From JAUXIQ01 sp030620925 [NCBI: Nitrospinota bacterium] (GTDB lineage Bacteria; JAUXIQ01): DNA of 7,431 nucleotides. The DNA is taken from contig JAUXIQ010000089.1 of NCBI GenBank assembly GCA_030620925.1, positions 1-7,431 on the forward strand. The letters are read 5' to 3'. A program made the translations under genes and the position numbers. Position 1 is the first letter of the stretch. Each line of letters opens with the position of its first letter. Below are positions 1 through 5,895 of the stretch, one piece after another. Under the pieces are notes generated by a model. It was given only the letters and a program-made list of their open reading frames with translations. It searched no databases and was not told where the DNA came from.

Positions 1-82
1 ATCCCTTGCGATAGAAGGAGGGTCAGCGAAGAGCAGTAGAGAAGATGCTTGACTATGGGTGAAAATACCGGGAAAGGAGTTT
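1..82. other. Left flank, no gene identified
   Basis: No start codon with a ribosome binding site and no RNA gene was recognised here. One plus-strand frame is open from the window edge to a TGA at 50-52 and could be the last 16 codons of a convergent gene. Two minus-strand frames are also open to the edge. The stretch is too short to decide between these. Confidence 0.3.
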
Positions 83-111
83 CGGGGACTCCGCCCTCGG
101 TGCAGCCCCCG
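83..111 (-). terminator. Possible hairpin terminator after the oxidoreductase operon
   Basis: On the minus strand, 10 bases after the gamma-subunit stop, CGGGGGCT (111-104) can pair with AGTCCCCG (90-83). This gives an 8-bp stem with a 13-base loop. One pair is G-U on the minus-strand RNA but would be an A-C mismatch on the plus strand, so the hairpin fits a minus-strand transcript better. No uridine run follows, only a pyrimidine-rich CTCCTTTCCC stretch, so intrinsic termination would be weak. A competing 5-bp inverted repeat (CTCCG/CGGAG, 89-93 and 110-114) overlaps it. Confidence 0.3.
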
Positions 112-121
112 GAGCTTTAAT

Positions 122-694
122 TTACTGAAGGTTTTTGCTGAGTTGGTCGCTCCCCAGCCGGATGGCTTCCTTGTTCAGGGAGATGAGCTTTTCGTGGCGG
201 GAGCCTTTGAATTTCACGTCCAGAAACTCGTCTATGGCGTCTATTGAAACGACGTTGTTCAAAGCCAGGTAGGCCCCCAGCAGGATCATGTTAGCCACTT
301 GAGGGGAGCCCAGCTCCATGGCGGAATCAGTTGCGGGAACGGAAAATATGCTTATGTCTTTCCTGGTTATATCTTTAGGGTCGATAACCGAGCTGTCTAT
401 TATAAGCCGGCCTCCCGGCCCGACCTTCTGCTGATAGATTTCATGGAAGAGGGAATCCATCAGGATGGCATCCTGAGGATGGTGCACGATGGGCGAGCTG
501 ATCTCTTCATCGGAGAGGATAACCACGCATTCGCTTTCACCGCCTCTCATGGATGCCCCGTAATTCGGGAACCATAGCACGTGGTTGTAATGCACCATGC
601 CCGCCTCGGCAAGCATTTTCCCCGCGGTTAAGACGCCCTGTCCGCCTACTCCACCTATTCCCAGTTGACACCCCTTTTTAACGGCCTGTTCCAT
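122..694 (-). CDS. 2-oxoacid:ferredoxin oxidoreductase, gamma subunit
   Basis: This 190-residue protein is the catalytic-domain gamma subunit of a four-subunit 2-oxoacid:acceptor oxidoreductase. The family helps bind CoA and pack the TPP-containing alpha/beta core in the cytoplasm. Visible support is the N-terminal glycine-rich motif GIGGVGGQG (residues 12-20), then NYGASMRGGESEC (44-56), the usual 'MRGG' signature, then ISSPIV (65-70). Length matches the KorC/VorC family. The ATG is set by GGAGG at 701-705 with 6-base spacing. It is the last gene of the operon, 51 bp after the beta subunit, and closes with TAA. Gamma subunits of Kor, Vor and Por complexes are similar, so this chain alone does not identify the substrate. 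The assignment to the oxidoreductase is firm. Confidence 0.92.
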   Translation of the reverse strand: MEQAVKKGCQLGIGGVGGQGVLTAGKMLAEAGMVHYNHVLWFPNYGASMRGGESECVVILSDEEISSPIVHHPQDAILMDSLFHEIYQQKVGPGGRLIIDSSVIDPKDITRKDISIFSVPATDSAMELGSPQVANMILLGAYLALNNVVSIDAIDEFLDVKFKGSRHEKLISLNKEAIRLGSDQLSKNLQ

Positions 695-745
695 TTACAG
701 CCTCCGAATTTATATGGACGCGCATCATGAATCCGCATCCGGTAT

Positions 746-1519
746 CTAAACGTCTATTTTGGGTTCCACGTTCTTGTACTCGCCCAGAGGATACTCGGCG
801 ATCATGTTCTCAGTGAGAAAGGCCAGCGCCTCCTTGGGGGGCAGACCCCAGTTGGAGGGGCAGGCGGAAAGCAGCTCCAGAATGCTCATCCCCGGTCCGT
901 CCAACTGTTTCTGGAAGGCGGTCTTGAGCATCTTCTTGGCTTTGGCGTAATTGGCCGGGGTGTTGACGCAGCAACGGGCGGCGTAAACCACCCCCTTCAT
1001 GGTGGCGGCCAGCTCCGCCACGTGTAGCGGATAGCCCGTCTTTTCCGCATCTCGGCCGTCCTGCGTGGTCGTGGTGCGCATGCCCAGCAGTGTGGTGGGC
1101 GCCATCTGCCCCCGGGTCTGACCGTAGCAGGCGTTATTGAGGAAAATGGTGGTCCACCGCTCGCCGCGCATCATGGCGTTCATGAAGTGGCCCATTCCGA
1201 TGGCCCCCAGGTCGCCATCCCCCTGCATGCAAAACATGAAGGCATCGGGATGCACCCGCCTTATACCCGTGGCCACCGCCGGCGCCCGGCCGTGAAGGGC
1301 GGCCACGAAGTCCACGTCCATGTACCACGGGGTCTGCACGTAGCAGCCTGCAGAAACCAGCCCTATGGTCTTATCCGTCAGTTTCATCTCCTCCAGCACG
1401 GAGGCGATGAGCCGGATTATTATTCCGTAGTTGCACCCCGGACAGAAGTGGAACTTGTTATCGTTTATCAGCTTCGGTTTTTCGTAAGCTAGGCTCTTTC
1501 CGGCTGTTTCCGAGTTCAT
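746..1519 (-). CDS. 2-oxoacid:ferredoxin oxidoreductase, beta subunit (TPP-binding)
   Basis: This 257-residue beta subunit binds thiamine pyrophosphate and, in this family, the proximal [4Fe-4S] cluster. The TPP/Mg motif runs from GDGD (residues 100-103) to NN (128-129). CPGC (26-29) supplies two cluster cysteines; C59 (SAGCY) and C220 (ACPSNW) lie where the other two are expected. The usual YGMTGGQ loop reads YGQTRGQ (132-138), followed by the conserved APTT. The start is placed at 1519 because its ATG overlaps the alpha stop (ATGA), giving a family-length N-terminus. The longer open frame to 1594 lies inside alpha and adds a non-homologous arginine/proline-rich leader. Tight coupling to alpha implies translational coupling and equal stoichiometry. 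Confidence 0.93.
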   Translation of the reverse strand: MNSETAGKSLAYEKPKLINDNKFHFCPGCNYGIIIRLIASVLEEMKLTDKTIGLVSAGCYVQTPWYMDVDFVAALHGRAPAVATGIRRVHPDAFMFCMQGDGDLGAIGMGHFMNAMMRGERWTTIFLNNACYGQTRGQMAPTTLLGMRTTTTQDGRDAEKTGYPLHVAELAATMKGVVYAARCCVNTPANYAKAKKMLKTAFQKQLDGPGMSILELLSACPSNWGLPPKEALAFLTENMIAEYPLGEYKNVEPKIDV

Positions 1520-2592
1520 ATTATCTTCTTTACCTCCTGGTAAACGTTGTCCGGGGTCAGCACGCCGCTGGGGGTGGGCAGGTCTCTCGCCCATACCCCG
1601 ATGAGGTCTACAGGGGCTTTGCCCTGAGCGGCGAACTCCACGTCTTCCACTAACTGACCCTGGCTGTCCTCAACGGTTATGAGCCTCACGTCGCCCTCCG
1701 CCAGCTCCCGCAACTGCTCTATGGGAAAGGGCCACAGGGATATGGGGCGGAACAGACCCGCCTTCACCCCGTCGGCCCTGAGCTGTTTCATAACCTCGTG
1801 GGATATCCTGGCCGAGGAGCCGTAGGCCACCATTATCAGATCGGCGTCCTCTGTCTGATAAGTCTGGTATCTCACCTCTTCCCGCTCGATGGTCTTATAC
1901 TTTTTATCCTGATGCAGGTGGTATCCGGGGATGCCTCCCTCTATGTTGCCCACCGCGGGGACTATCGTGTTGTGCGTCCCCCCGTTATTGCCCTTACCCC
2001 GCACCGCCCAATCCTTGGAGGGCAGGGGATCGAATTCGAGTGTTTTGAGCTCCAGCCGCTCGGCCATCTCACCCAGGATGTAATCGGATACGACGTAGAC
2101 TATTATCCTGTATTTGTCCGCCAGGTAGAAGGCCGTCTGCATGAATTCGAACACTTCCTGGACGGAGGCCGGCGCCAGGGATATGCACCTGTAGCCCCCG
2201 TTGCCTCCCCCCTTGGTGAGCAGCCGGTAGTCGGTCTGTCCCTGCTGGACGGTGCCCCATCCGGGCCCCATCCGCACCACGTCCACCACCACCGCGGGCA
2301 GCTCCGACGCTGAGATTCCGCCCAGACCTTCCCCCATCAGGGCGATGCCCGGGCTGGAGGTGGAGGTCATGCAGCGGGCCCCTGCTGCTGCGGCTCCGAA
2401 GACCATATTGATGGCCGCCGTTTCGCATTCGGCCTGGACGTAAGAACCTCCCGCCTTGAACATCTCCCTGGACATGAACTCAGGGATGGCGTTCTGGGGG
2501 GTGATGGGATATCCGAAAAAATATTTACAGCCCGAGTAGAGGGCCCCGTGGCCCACTGCTTCGTTACCGGTTGAAAGAATGGTCTCCGCCAT
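1516..2592 (-). CDS. vorB: 2-oxoacid:ferredoxin oxidoreductase, alpha subunit (VorB-like)
   Basis: This 358-residue alpha subunit has the pyrimidine-binding domain first, with GYPITPQN (residues 27-34) and AECETAA (54-60). The segment RMGPGWGT-x4-GQTDYRLLTKGGGNG (107-132) resembles the GPGxGT...QGDY...TKGGGHG pattern of VorB-type chains rather than the GGPSTG-LPTKTEQ pattern of 2-oxoglutarate KorA. The C-terminal transketolase-like domain follows, with YGSSAR (257-262) and GLFRPISLWPFP (279-290). VorB oxidises branched-chain 2-oxoacids such as 2-oxoisovalerate to acyl-CoA with ferredoxin as acceptor. The ATG has AGAGGA-like purines about ten bases upstream. It lies 63 bp after the ferredoxin gene and overlaps beta by four bases. 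The family is certain; the substrate is inferred from motif resemblance, and other 2-oxoacids or aryl pyruvates are possible. Confidence 0.92.
   Translation of the reverse strand: MAETILSTGNEAVGHGALYSGCKYFFGYPITPQNAIPEFMSREMFKAGGSYVQAECETAAINMVFGAAAAGARCMTSTSSPGIALMGEGLGGISASELPAVVVDVVRMGPGWGTVQQGQTDYRLLTKGGGNGGYRCISLAPASVQEVFEFMQTAFYLADKYRIIVYVVSDYILGEMAERLELKTLEFDPLPSKDWAVRGKGNNGGTHNTIVPAVGNIEGGIPGYHLHQDKKYKTIEREEVRYQTYQTEDADLIMVAYGSSARISHEVMKQLRADGVKAGLFRPISLWPFPIEQLRELAEGDVRLITVEDSQGQLVEDVEFAAQGKAPVDLIGVWARDLPTPSGVLTPDNVYQEVKKII
1533..1538 (-). promoter_or_regulatory. Shine-Dalgarno for beta subunit, inside alpha gene
   Basis: AGGAGG on the minus strand, 13 bases before the beta ATG at 1519. 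The spacing is longer than usual, but the site lies in the 3' end of alpha and supports the 1519 start together with the ATGA overlap. Confidence 0.55.
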
Positions 2593-2655
2593 GATGTCTT
2601 ATTTCCTCTGCAAACGTTGAACAGTCTAATCCCGATTGTGTCTGCACGCTGAAAC

Positions 2656-2901
2656 TCAATCCTCAGACACCGGTGTCTTGTCCTTATCGAACCTGTAGAC
2701 GACTATGGCGGCGTCGGGGCACATGAAACCGCAAGTGGTGCATCCGGTGCACTCCTCCGGTTTGGCGAAAACGGGCATGAGCAGCCCCCGGCTGTTATAT
2801 TTCTCGGTGGACATTTCTATACATCCCTTGGGGCAGAATTCCACGCAGAGCTCACAACCCTTGCAGTATTCCTCATTTATGGTTATCTCGCCTTTAGCCA
2901 T
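2656..2901 (-). CDS. 2-oxoacid:ferredoxin oxidoreductase, ferredoxin-like delta subunit
   Basis: This 81-residue protein has two complete [4Fe-4S] motifs: C13-C16-C19-C23-Pro and C51-C54-C57-C61-Pro. A 27-residue linker separates them, containing the SRGLLMP stretch typical of KorD/VorD chains. It carries electrons from the TPP/proximal-cluster site to external ferredoxin. C27 (PKGC) is an extra cysteine next to the first motif. The ATG has AAGGGGAG upstream with about 9-base spacing. It is the first gene of the operon, and the promoter lies directly upstream. A free-standing ferredoxin would look similar, but the position ahead of alpha, beta and gamma makes the subunit role very likely. Confidence 0.93.
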   Translation of the reverse strand: MAKGEITINEEYCKGCELCVEFCPKGCIEMSTEKYNSRGLLMPVFAKPEECTGCTTCGFMCPDAAIVVYRFDKDKTPVSED

Positions 2902-2930
2902 CTGGATTAACTCCCCTTTACTCTTGTTTA

Positions 2931-2948
2931 GTTACTGAGGTTAACTGA
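2931..2948. repeat. Short tandem near-repeat in the vor leader
   Basis: GTTACTGA (2931-2938) is followed by GGTTAACTGA (2939-2948), that is GTT(A)ACTGA twice with one base inserted. It lies just downstream of the predicted transcription start of the oxidoreductase operon, where a repressor could bind. It may also be chance. Confidence 0.3.
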
Positions 2949-2955
2949 CGTTCAC

Positions 2956-2961
2956 TATAAT
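2956..2961 (+). promoter_or_regulatory. Perfect TATAAT on the plus strand, possible divergent -10
   Basis: TATAAT reads on the plus strand shifted one base from the minus-strand -10. No good -35 is present at 16-18 bp. If used, it would give the deacetylase gene a leader of about 180 bases. A second weak plus-strand -10, TATATT, lies at 3069-3074 with a poor -35. Confidence 0.3.
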
Positions 2962-2985
2962 AGACAATCCGTGCTTGTTTGTCCA
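2957..2985 (-). promoter_or_regulatory. Sigma70-type promoter of the vor-like operon
   Basis: On the minus strand TGGACA (-35, 2985-2980) and TATTAT (-10, 2962-2957) each match the consensus at five of six positions and are 17 bp apart. The predicted start of transcription is near 2950, giving a leader of roughly 49 bases. This is the best promoter match seen in the window. It has not been tested. Confidence 0.65.
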
Positions 2986-3023
2986 TATTTCTTAGGGCAT
3001 ACCCGATACATCTTGGCATAATT

Positions 3024-3044
3024 AGATGGATTGTGGTAGAAGAA
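3024..3044 (+). repeat. Upstream near-copy of the deacetylase start region
   Basis: This 21-base segment matches 3157-3175 except for two single-base insertions. The core GATTGTGGTAGA (3029-3040) is identical in both copies, which are 132 bp apart. No ribosome binding site precedes the ATG inside it. Confidence 0.5.
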
Positions 3045-3149
3045 TTAGTTTTAGCGCGATAAACGGCATATATTTCGTGTAAAATGTTAATGCATAAGAA
3101 GGCTTCAAGCAAATAAAAAAGGCTGGAGGCAAACGACGGGTCAACCAAC

Positions 3150-4019
3150 ATGCAGGAGATGATTGTGGTAGAGAACCGTGAAGAGCTGACGCTGATGGCT
3201 GTCCACGCCCATCCTGATGACGAATCAATCGGTACGGGCGGTATACTGGCAAAATATTCCGCCCTTGGGATGAAGACCGTCGTCGTTTACGGCACAAGGG
3301 GGGAAGCCGGTGGGATACAGAACCCGGAATTCGTCCCCCCCTCTCCAGCGGCGAAGATAGAAGAGATCAGGGCCATGGAGTTGGAAAAGGCCCTGAAAGT
3401 TCTCCGGGTGGGATCGGCCCACTTTTTGGGATATCGCGATTCGGGCATGGCGGGTACGCCGGAGAACCTCGACCCGCGTTCCTTCGTTCAGGCGGATATG
3501 GAAGAAGCGATAGTCAGGCTGGTTAAGATAATCCGCAGCACGCGCCCCCACGTCATAGTGACTTATAACGAGAAGGGAGTATACGGGCACCCCGACCACG
3601 TGATGGCCCACAGGGTAACCACGGCCGCTTTCCAGGTCTCAGGGGACTCCGCCCGGTATCCAGGGGAAGGACTCGAACCCTGGCGACCGGCCAAACTCTA
3701 TTATACAGCCATCCCCAGGTCGAGGCTGGTCAAGATGGAGGAGTTTCTGCGGGCCAACAATGAAGAGCCCGGTTTCGATCCCGACTACCTGGGGACTCCA
3801 GACGAAAAAATAACCACCACTATAGACGTGAAGGAATACCTTCCTCTCAAGATTGAAGCCCTCAACTGCCACCAGAGCCAGGTAGGCCCTAACAGCTTTT
3901 TCAGGCGTCTGCCGCCGGAGTTCAGGGAAGAGGCTTTCGGATACGAGCATTACATCTGCGCCAACGGCCGCGACGGAAGCGACCGTAAGGAGACGGACCT
4001 TTTCGAAGGACTGGTATAG
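3150..4019 (+). CDS. PIG-L/LmbE family Zn-dependent deacetylase (MshB/Mca-like layout)
   Basis: This 289-residue cytoplasmic hydrolase removes acyl groups from amino sugars or related amides. AHPDDE (residues 20-25) carries the zinc ligands H21 and D24 and the general base D23. GHPDH (146-150) supplies the third zinc histidine, H150, by analogy with MshB. YGTRGEAG (47-54) and GYRDSGM (94-100) are conserved family segments. Length and an inserted loop region (about 160-225) fit MshB/Mca-type members better than the shorter BshB type. The true substrate is not readable; no mycothiol or bacillithiol genes are nearby. The start is uncertain: ATG 3150 is listed, but GTG 3165 has the better Shine-Dalgarno, and ATG 3195 would cut into the first strand before AHPDDE. 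It is transcribed alone, divergent from the oxidoreductase and convergent with the flavoprotein, whose stop is 6 bp away. Confidence 0.9.
   Translation: MQEMIVVENREELTLMAVHAHPDDESIGTGGILAKYSALGMKTVVVYGTRGEAGGIQNPEFVPPSPAAKIEEIRAMELEKALKVLRVGSAHFLGYRDSGMAGTPENLDPRSFVQADMEEAIVRLVKIIRSTRPHVIVTYNEKGVYGHPDHVMAHRVTTAAFQVSGDSARYPGEGLEPWRPAKLYYTAIPRSRLVKMEEFLRANNEEPGFDPDYLGTPDEKITTTIDVKEYLPLKIEALNCHQSQVGPNSFFRRLPPEFREEAFGYEHYICANGRDGSDRKETDLFEGLV
3154..3158 (+). promoter_or_regulatory. Shine-Dalgarno that may decide the deacetylase start
   Basis: AGGAG lies 6 bases before an in-frame GTG at 3165. This is better spacing than any site serving the ATG at 3150: the nearest GGAGG (3125-3129) is 20 bases away. 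The ATG at 3159 directly abuts AGGAG and could not use it. Confidence 0.4.
3157..3175 (+). repeat. Second copy of the near-repeat, at the deacetylase 5' end
   Basis: Reads AGATGATTGTGGTAGAGAA and overlaps codons 3-9 of the deacetylase as called from 3150, including two of its three possible start codons. See the upstream copy at 3024-3044. Confidence 0.5.
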
Positions 4020-4025
4020 TCGGGC

Positions 4026-4991
4026 TCAGACCTGGGGCAGGACAAACCCCCTGGCGTGAGTCTCGCAGAAATGACCGTGCTCGATGACGTCCTTGTAGGC
4101 GGATGTGGCGGCCAGGACGCCTTGGGCGGCCGAGGTTATCACCTGTTTCAGGTCGCCGGAGGCGTTGGTTACGTCACCCGAAGCGAATACCCCGTCGACG
4201 TTGGTGCGCATCATGTTGTCTACTATTATGTAGTTTCGCTCGTCCAGCTCCACCCCCAGGCTCCTGGCCAGCTCGTCCCTCGGATCGGCGCCTATCTCGA
4301 CGAACAGACCGTCAAGCTCCAGGCGGTCGTTCCCGTTATAAGGGTTATCCAGCACCACTCCTTTGAGCTCGTTATCTCCCAGCAGCTCCTTCACCTGGGT
4401 TTTGTAAAGGATTTTTACTTTGGGGATTCGGGAGAGGCGCTCGAGGTTTATGGGTTCACTACTGAGTTGTTCGCCTCTGTATATAACGAATACTTCGCTC
4501 ACATACTGGCTGAGCAGAATAGCGCCTTTCACCGCCGAATCGCCCCCGCCCACCATGCCCACTATTCCTTCTCCGAAGAGGGGGCCGTCGCAGGTGGCGC
4601 AGTAGGAGACGCCCCTTCCCCTCAGCTCATCTTCCCTGGGAATTCCCAATTTGCGGCGCTCCCGACCCACGGCCAGGATAAGGCTCTTGCCCCGGTGTTC
4701 TTCACCTCCGGCGGTTACAGTGAAGCAGTGGTTTTCCCTGGACACGCTCTCGGCCCTGGCGGTTACCATTTTCACGCCCAGTGCCCCCACCTGCTCGTGC
4801 ATCCTGGTTATCAGATCGTAACCGTCGATTGATTTATAGCCCGGATAGTTCTCGATGGTGGCCGCAGTGGCAGTTTCGCCGCCCAGCTCTTCCATAATTA
4901 TCAGGGTGGCCATGTTGTACCGTGCTGAATAGAGGCCTGCGCTGAGCGCCGAGGCCCCTCCGCCTATGATGATCACGTCGTAGGTATCCAA
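4026..4991 (-). CDS. Thioredoxin reductase-like flavoprotein (CATC)
   Basis: This 321-residue FAD-dependent disulfide reductase belongs to the thioredoxin reductase family. FAD-binding GGGASA is at residues 10-15, the redox-active CATC at 131-134, a second dinucleotide motif GGGDSA at 148-153, and the C-terminal FAD motif GDV at 272-274 followed by LKQVITSAAQG. In place of the usual HRRDxxRA after the second nucleotide fold it has YRGEQLSSEP (171-180). Two of three arginines that hold the NADPH 2'-phosphate in E. coli TrxR are missing, so NADH or another donor is plausible. A short tail after the last helix contains GHFCETH (306-312), with an extra cysteine. The start is TTG: an in-frame stop lies 17 codon-bases further upstream, and GGGAG sits 9 bases before it. 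It lies 25 bp after the hydrolase gene and is probably cotranscribed. No thioredoxin gene is in the window. Confidence 0.88.
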   Translation of the reverse strand: MDTYDVIIIGGGASALSAGLYSARYNMATLIIMEELGGETATAATIENYPGYKSIDGYDLITRMHEQVGALGVKMVTARAESVSRENHCFTVTAGGEEHRGKSLILAVGRERRKLGIPREDELRGRGVSYCATCDGPLFGEGIVGMVGGGDSAVKGAILLSQYVSEVFVIYRGEQLSSEPINLERLSRIPKVKILYKTQVKELLGDNELKGVVLDNPYNGNDRLELDGLFVEIGADPRDELARSLGVELDERNYIIVDNMMRTNVDGVFASGDVTNASGDLKQVITSAAQGVLAATSAYKDVIEHGHFCETHARGFVLPQV

Positions 4992-5000
4992 AATCTGTTT

Positions 5001-5005
5001 CTCCC
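5001..5005 (-). promoter_or_regulatory. Shine-Dalgarno deciding the TTG start of the flavoprotein
   Basis: GGGAG on the minus strand, 9 bases before TTG 4991-4989. An in-frame TGA just upstream of it rules out a longer protein. The ATGs at 5005-5010 are in other frames. Confidence 0.6.
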
Positions 5006-5017
5006 ATCATTAATGGT

Positions 5018-5842
5018 TCATATTTGTCCCGATTCCACGGAATTCAAGAAATCCATGACTTCCCGGTTGAAATCCGCGGGCCTTTCCATGTTGAGGATGT
5101 GCCCTGTCCGGGGAAGCACGACCAACCTGGAGCGGGGTATATGCTGATGCATGAAATCCGCAGGCTCGATGCATGGCATGTCCTCATCCCCCACAATTAC
5201 CAGGACAGGCACCTCCAGTTTCTTCAGCTTATCCTCCAGAGACATTATCGGCGGCCTCTTCATCTGCACGCCGCGGATGGTGTTGGCCAGGCCAACGGCA
5301 TTGTTCTCCATCAACGCCTTCCTCTTCGAATCCTTAAGGTCGGGCCGCAGTTCCACCAGCCGGGTGTAGGAAGGCCCGCTCATATGCATATCCGCGAACC
5401 GCTCAATTTCGCCTTTATCCAGGATGTCGGTATATATCTTGAATTGGTCTATGAAACCGTCCTCCTGGCTTGAGCCGGAGCCCGTGCATGCCGATATCAC
5501 CGCCTCCACGCGGTGGGGATGATTTATCCCCATGTGAAGCGCCACGTTGCCCCCCATGGACAGTCCGCACAGGTAGGTCTTCTCGATCCCCAATGCGTCC
5601 AGAAGACCCAGCGTTTCCCCGACCAGTATTTCCTGTGAATATCCGGATGGTTCCGCAGGGCTTTCAGACCTCCCGTGGCCCCGGCAGTCGTAGCGCACCA
5701 CCCTGTATTTCTCCAGCAGGTCGGGCATCTGTTCGTCCCAGCTATTCAGGTTTGATGAAAAACCGTGGATGAACACTATGGGGTGCCCCTGGCCTTCATC
5801 TTCATAATAGATGTTCACTCCATCAATTTTTACCGTAGGCAT
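5018..5842 (-). CDS. Alpha/beta-fold hydrolase
   Basis: This 274-residue protein has the complete alpha/beta hydrolase triad: nucleophile S95 in GLSMGG (93-98), acid D221 in VGDED (217-221, with D219 as an alternative) and H248 in RTGHIL (245-250). The oxyanion-hole segment HGFSSN is at 26-31, and RGHGRSE (54-60) is typical of the epoxide-hydrolase/esterase/C-C hydrolase branch. A helical cap occupies about residues 122-205. No signal peptide is seen, so it is likely cytosolic. The substrate cannot be read; carboxylester, lactone (3-oxoadipate enol-lactonase-like) or meta-cleavage-product hydrolysis are all possible. ATG is well placed behind GGGAGG with 7-base spacing. It lies 119 bp after the AsmA-like gene and 25 bp before the flavoprotein gene. 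Confidence 0.9.
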   Translation of the reverse strand: MPTVKIDGVNIYYEDEGQGHPIVFIHGFSSNLNSWDEQMPDLLEKYRVVRYDCRGHGRSESPAEPSGYSQEILVGETLGLLDALGIEKTYLCGLSMGGNVALHMGINHPHRVEAVISACTGSGSSQEDGFIDQFKIYTDILDKGEIERFADMHMSGPSYTRLVELRPDLKDSKRKALMENNAVGLANTIRGVQMKRPPIMSLEDKLKKLEVPVLVIVGDEDMPCIEPADFMHQHIPRSRLVVLPRTGHILNMERPADFNREVMDFLNSVESGQI

Positions 5843-5895
5843 TATTAGTCCTCCCTTTGAGATTTGTATGCATCGGTTTCAAAATGAACTACAGA

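Noticed and set aside
59-247. Plus-strand 62-codon frame over the end of the gamma subunit
   Set aside because: It is mostly antisense to the conserved gamma C-terminus, starts at GTG without a good ribosome site, and shows no family motif.
1520-1594. N-terminal extension of the beta subunit to 1594
   Set aside because: It lies in the alpha gene in another frame and gives a non-homologous leader; ATG 1519 with the ATGA overlap fits the family.
1798-2313. Plus-strand open frame (171 codons) opposite the alpha subunit
   Set aside because: It is antisense to conserved VorB-like coding sequence and rich in His/Pro/Gly without domain features.
3026-3082. Possible 18-residue upstream peptide before the deacetylase
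   Set aside because: It starts at the ATG in the upstream repeat but has no ribosome binding site and no run of a single amino acid typical of attenuator leaders.
2918-3151. Minus-strand 77-codon frame filling the divergent intergenic region
   Set aside because: It has no Shine-Dalgarno, overlaps the operon promoter, and its hydrophobic composition reflects AT-rich DNA.
4056-4832. Long plus-strand open frame (258 codons) opposite the flavoprotein
   Set aside because: It is antisense to a well-supported TrxR-family gene, has no recognisable motif and is explained by codon bias of the real gene.
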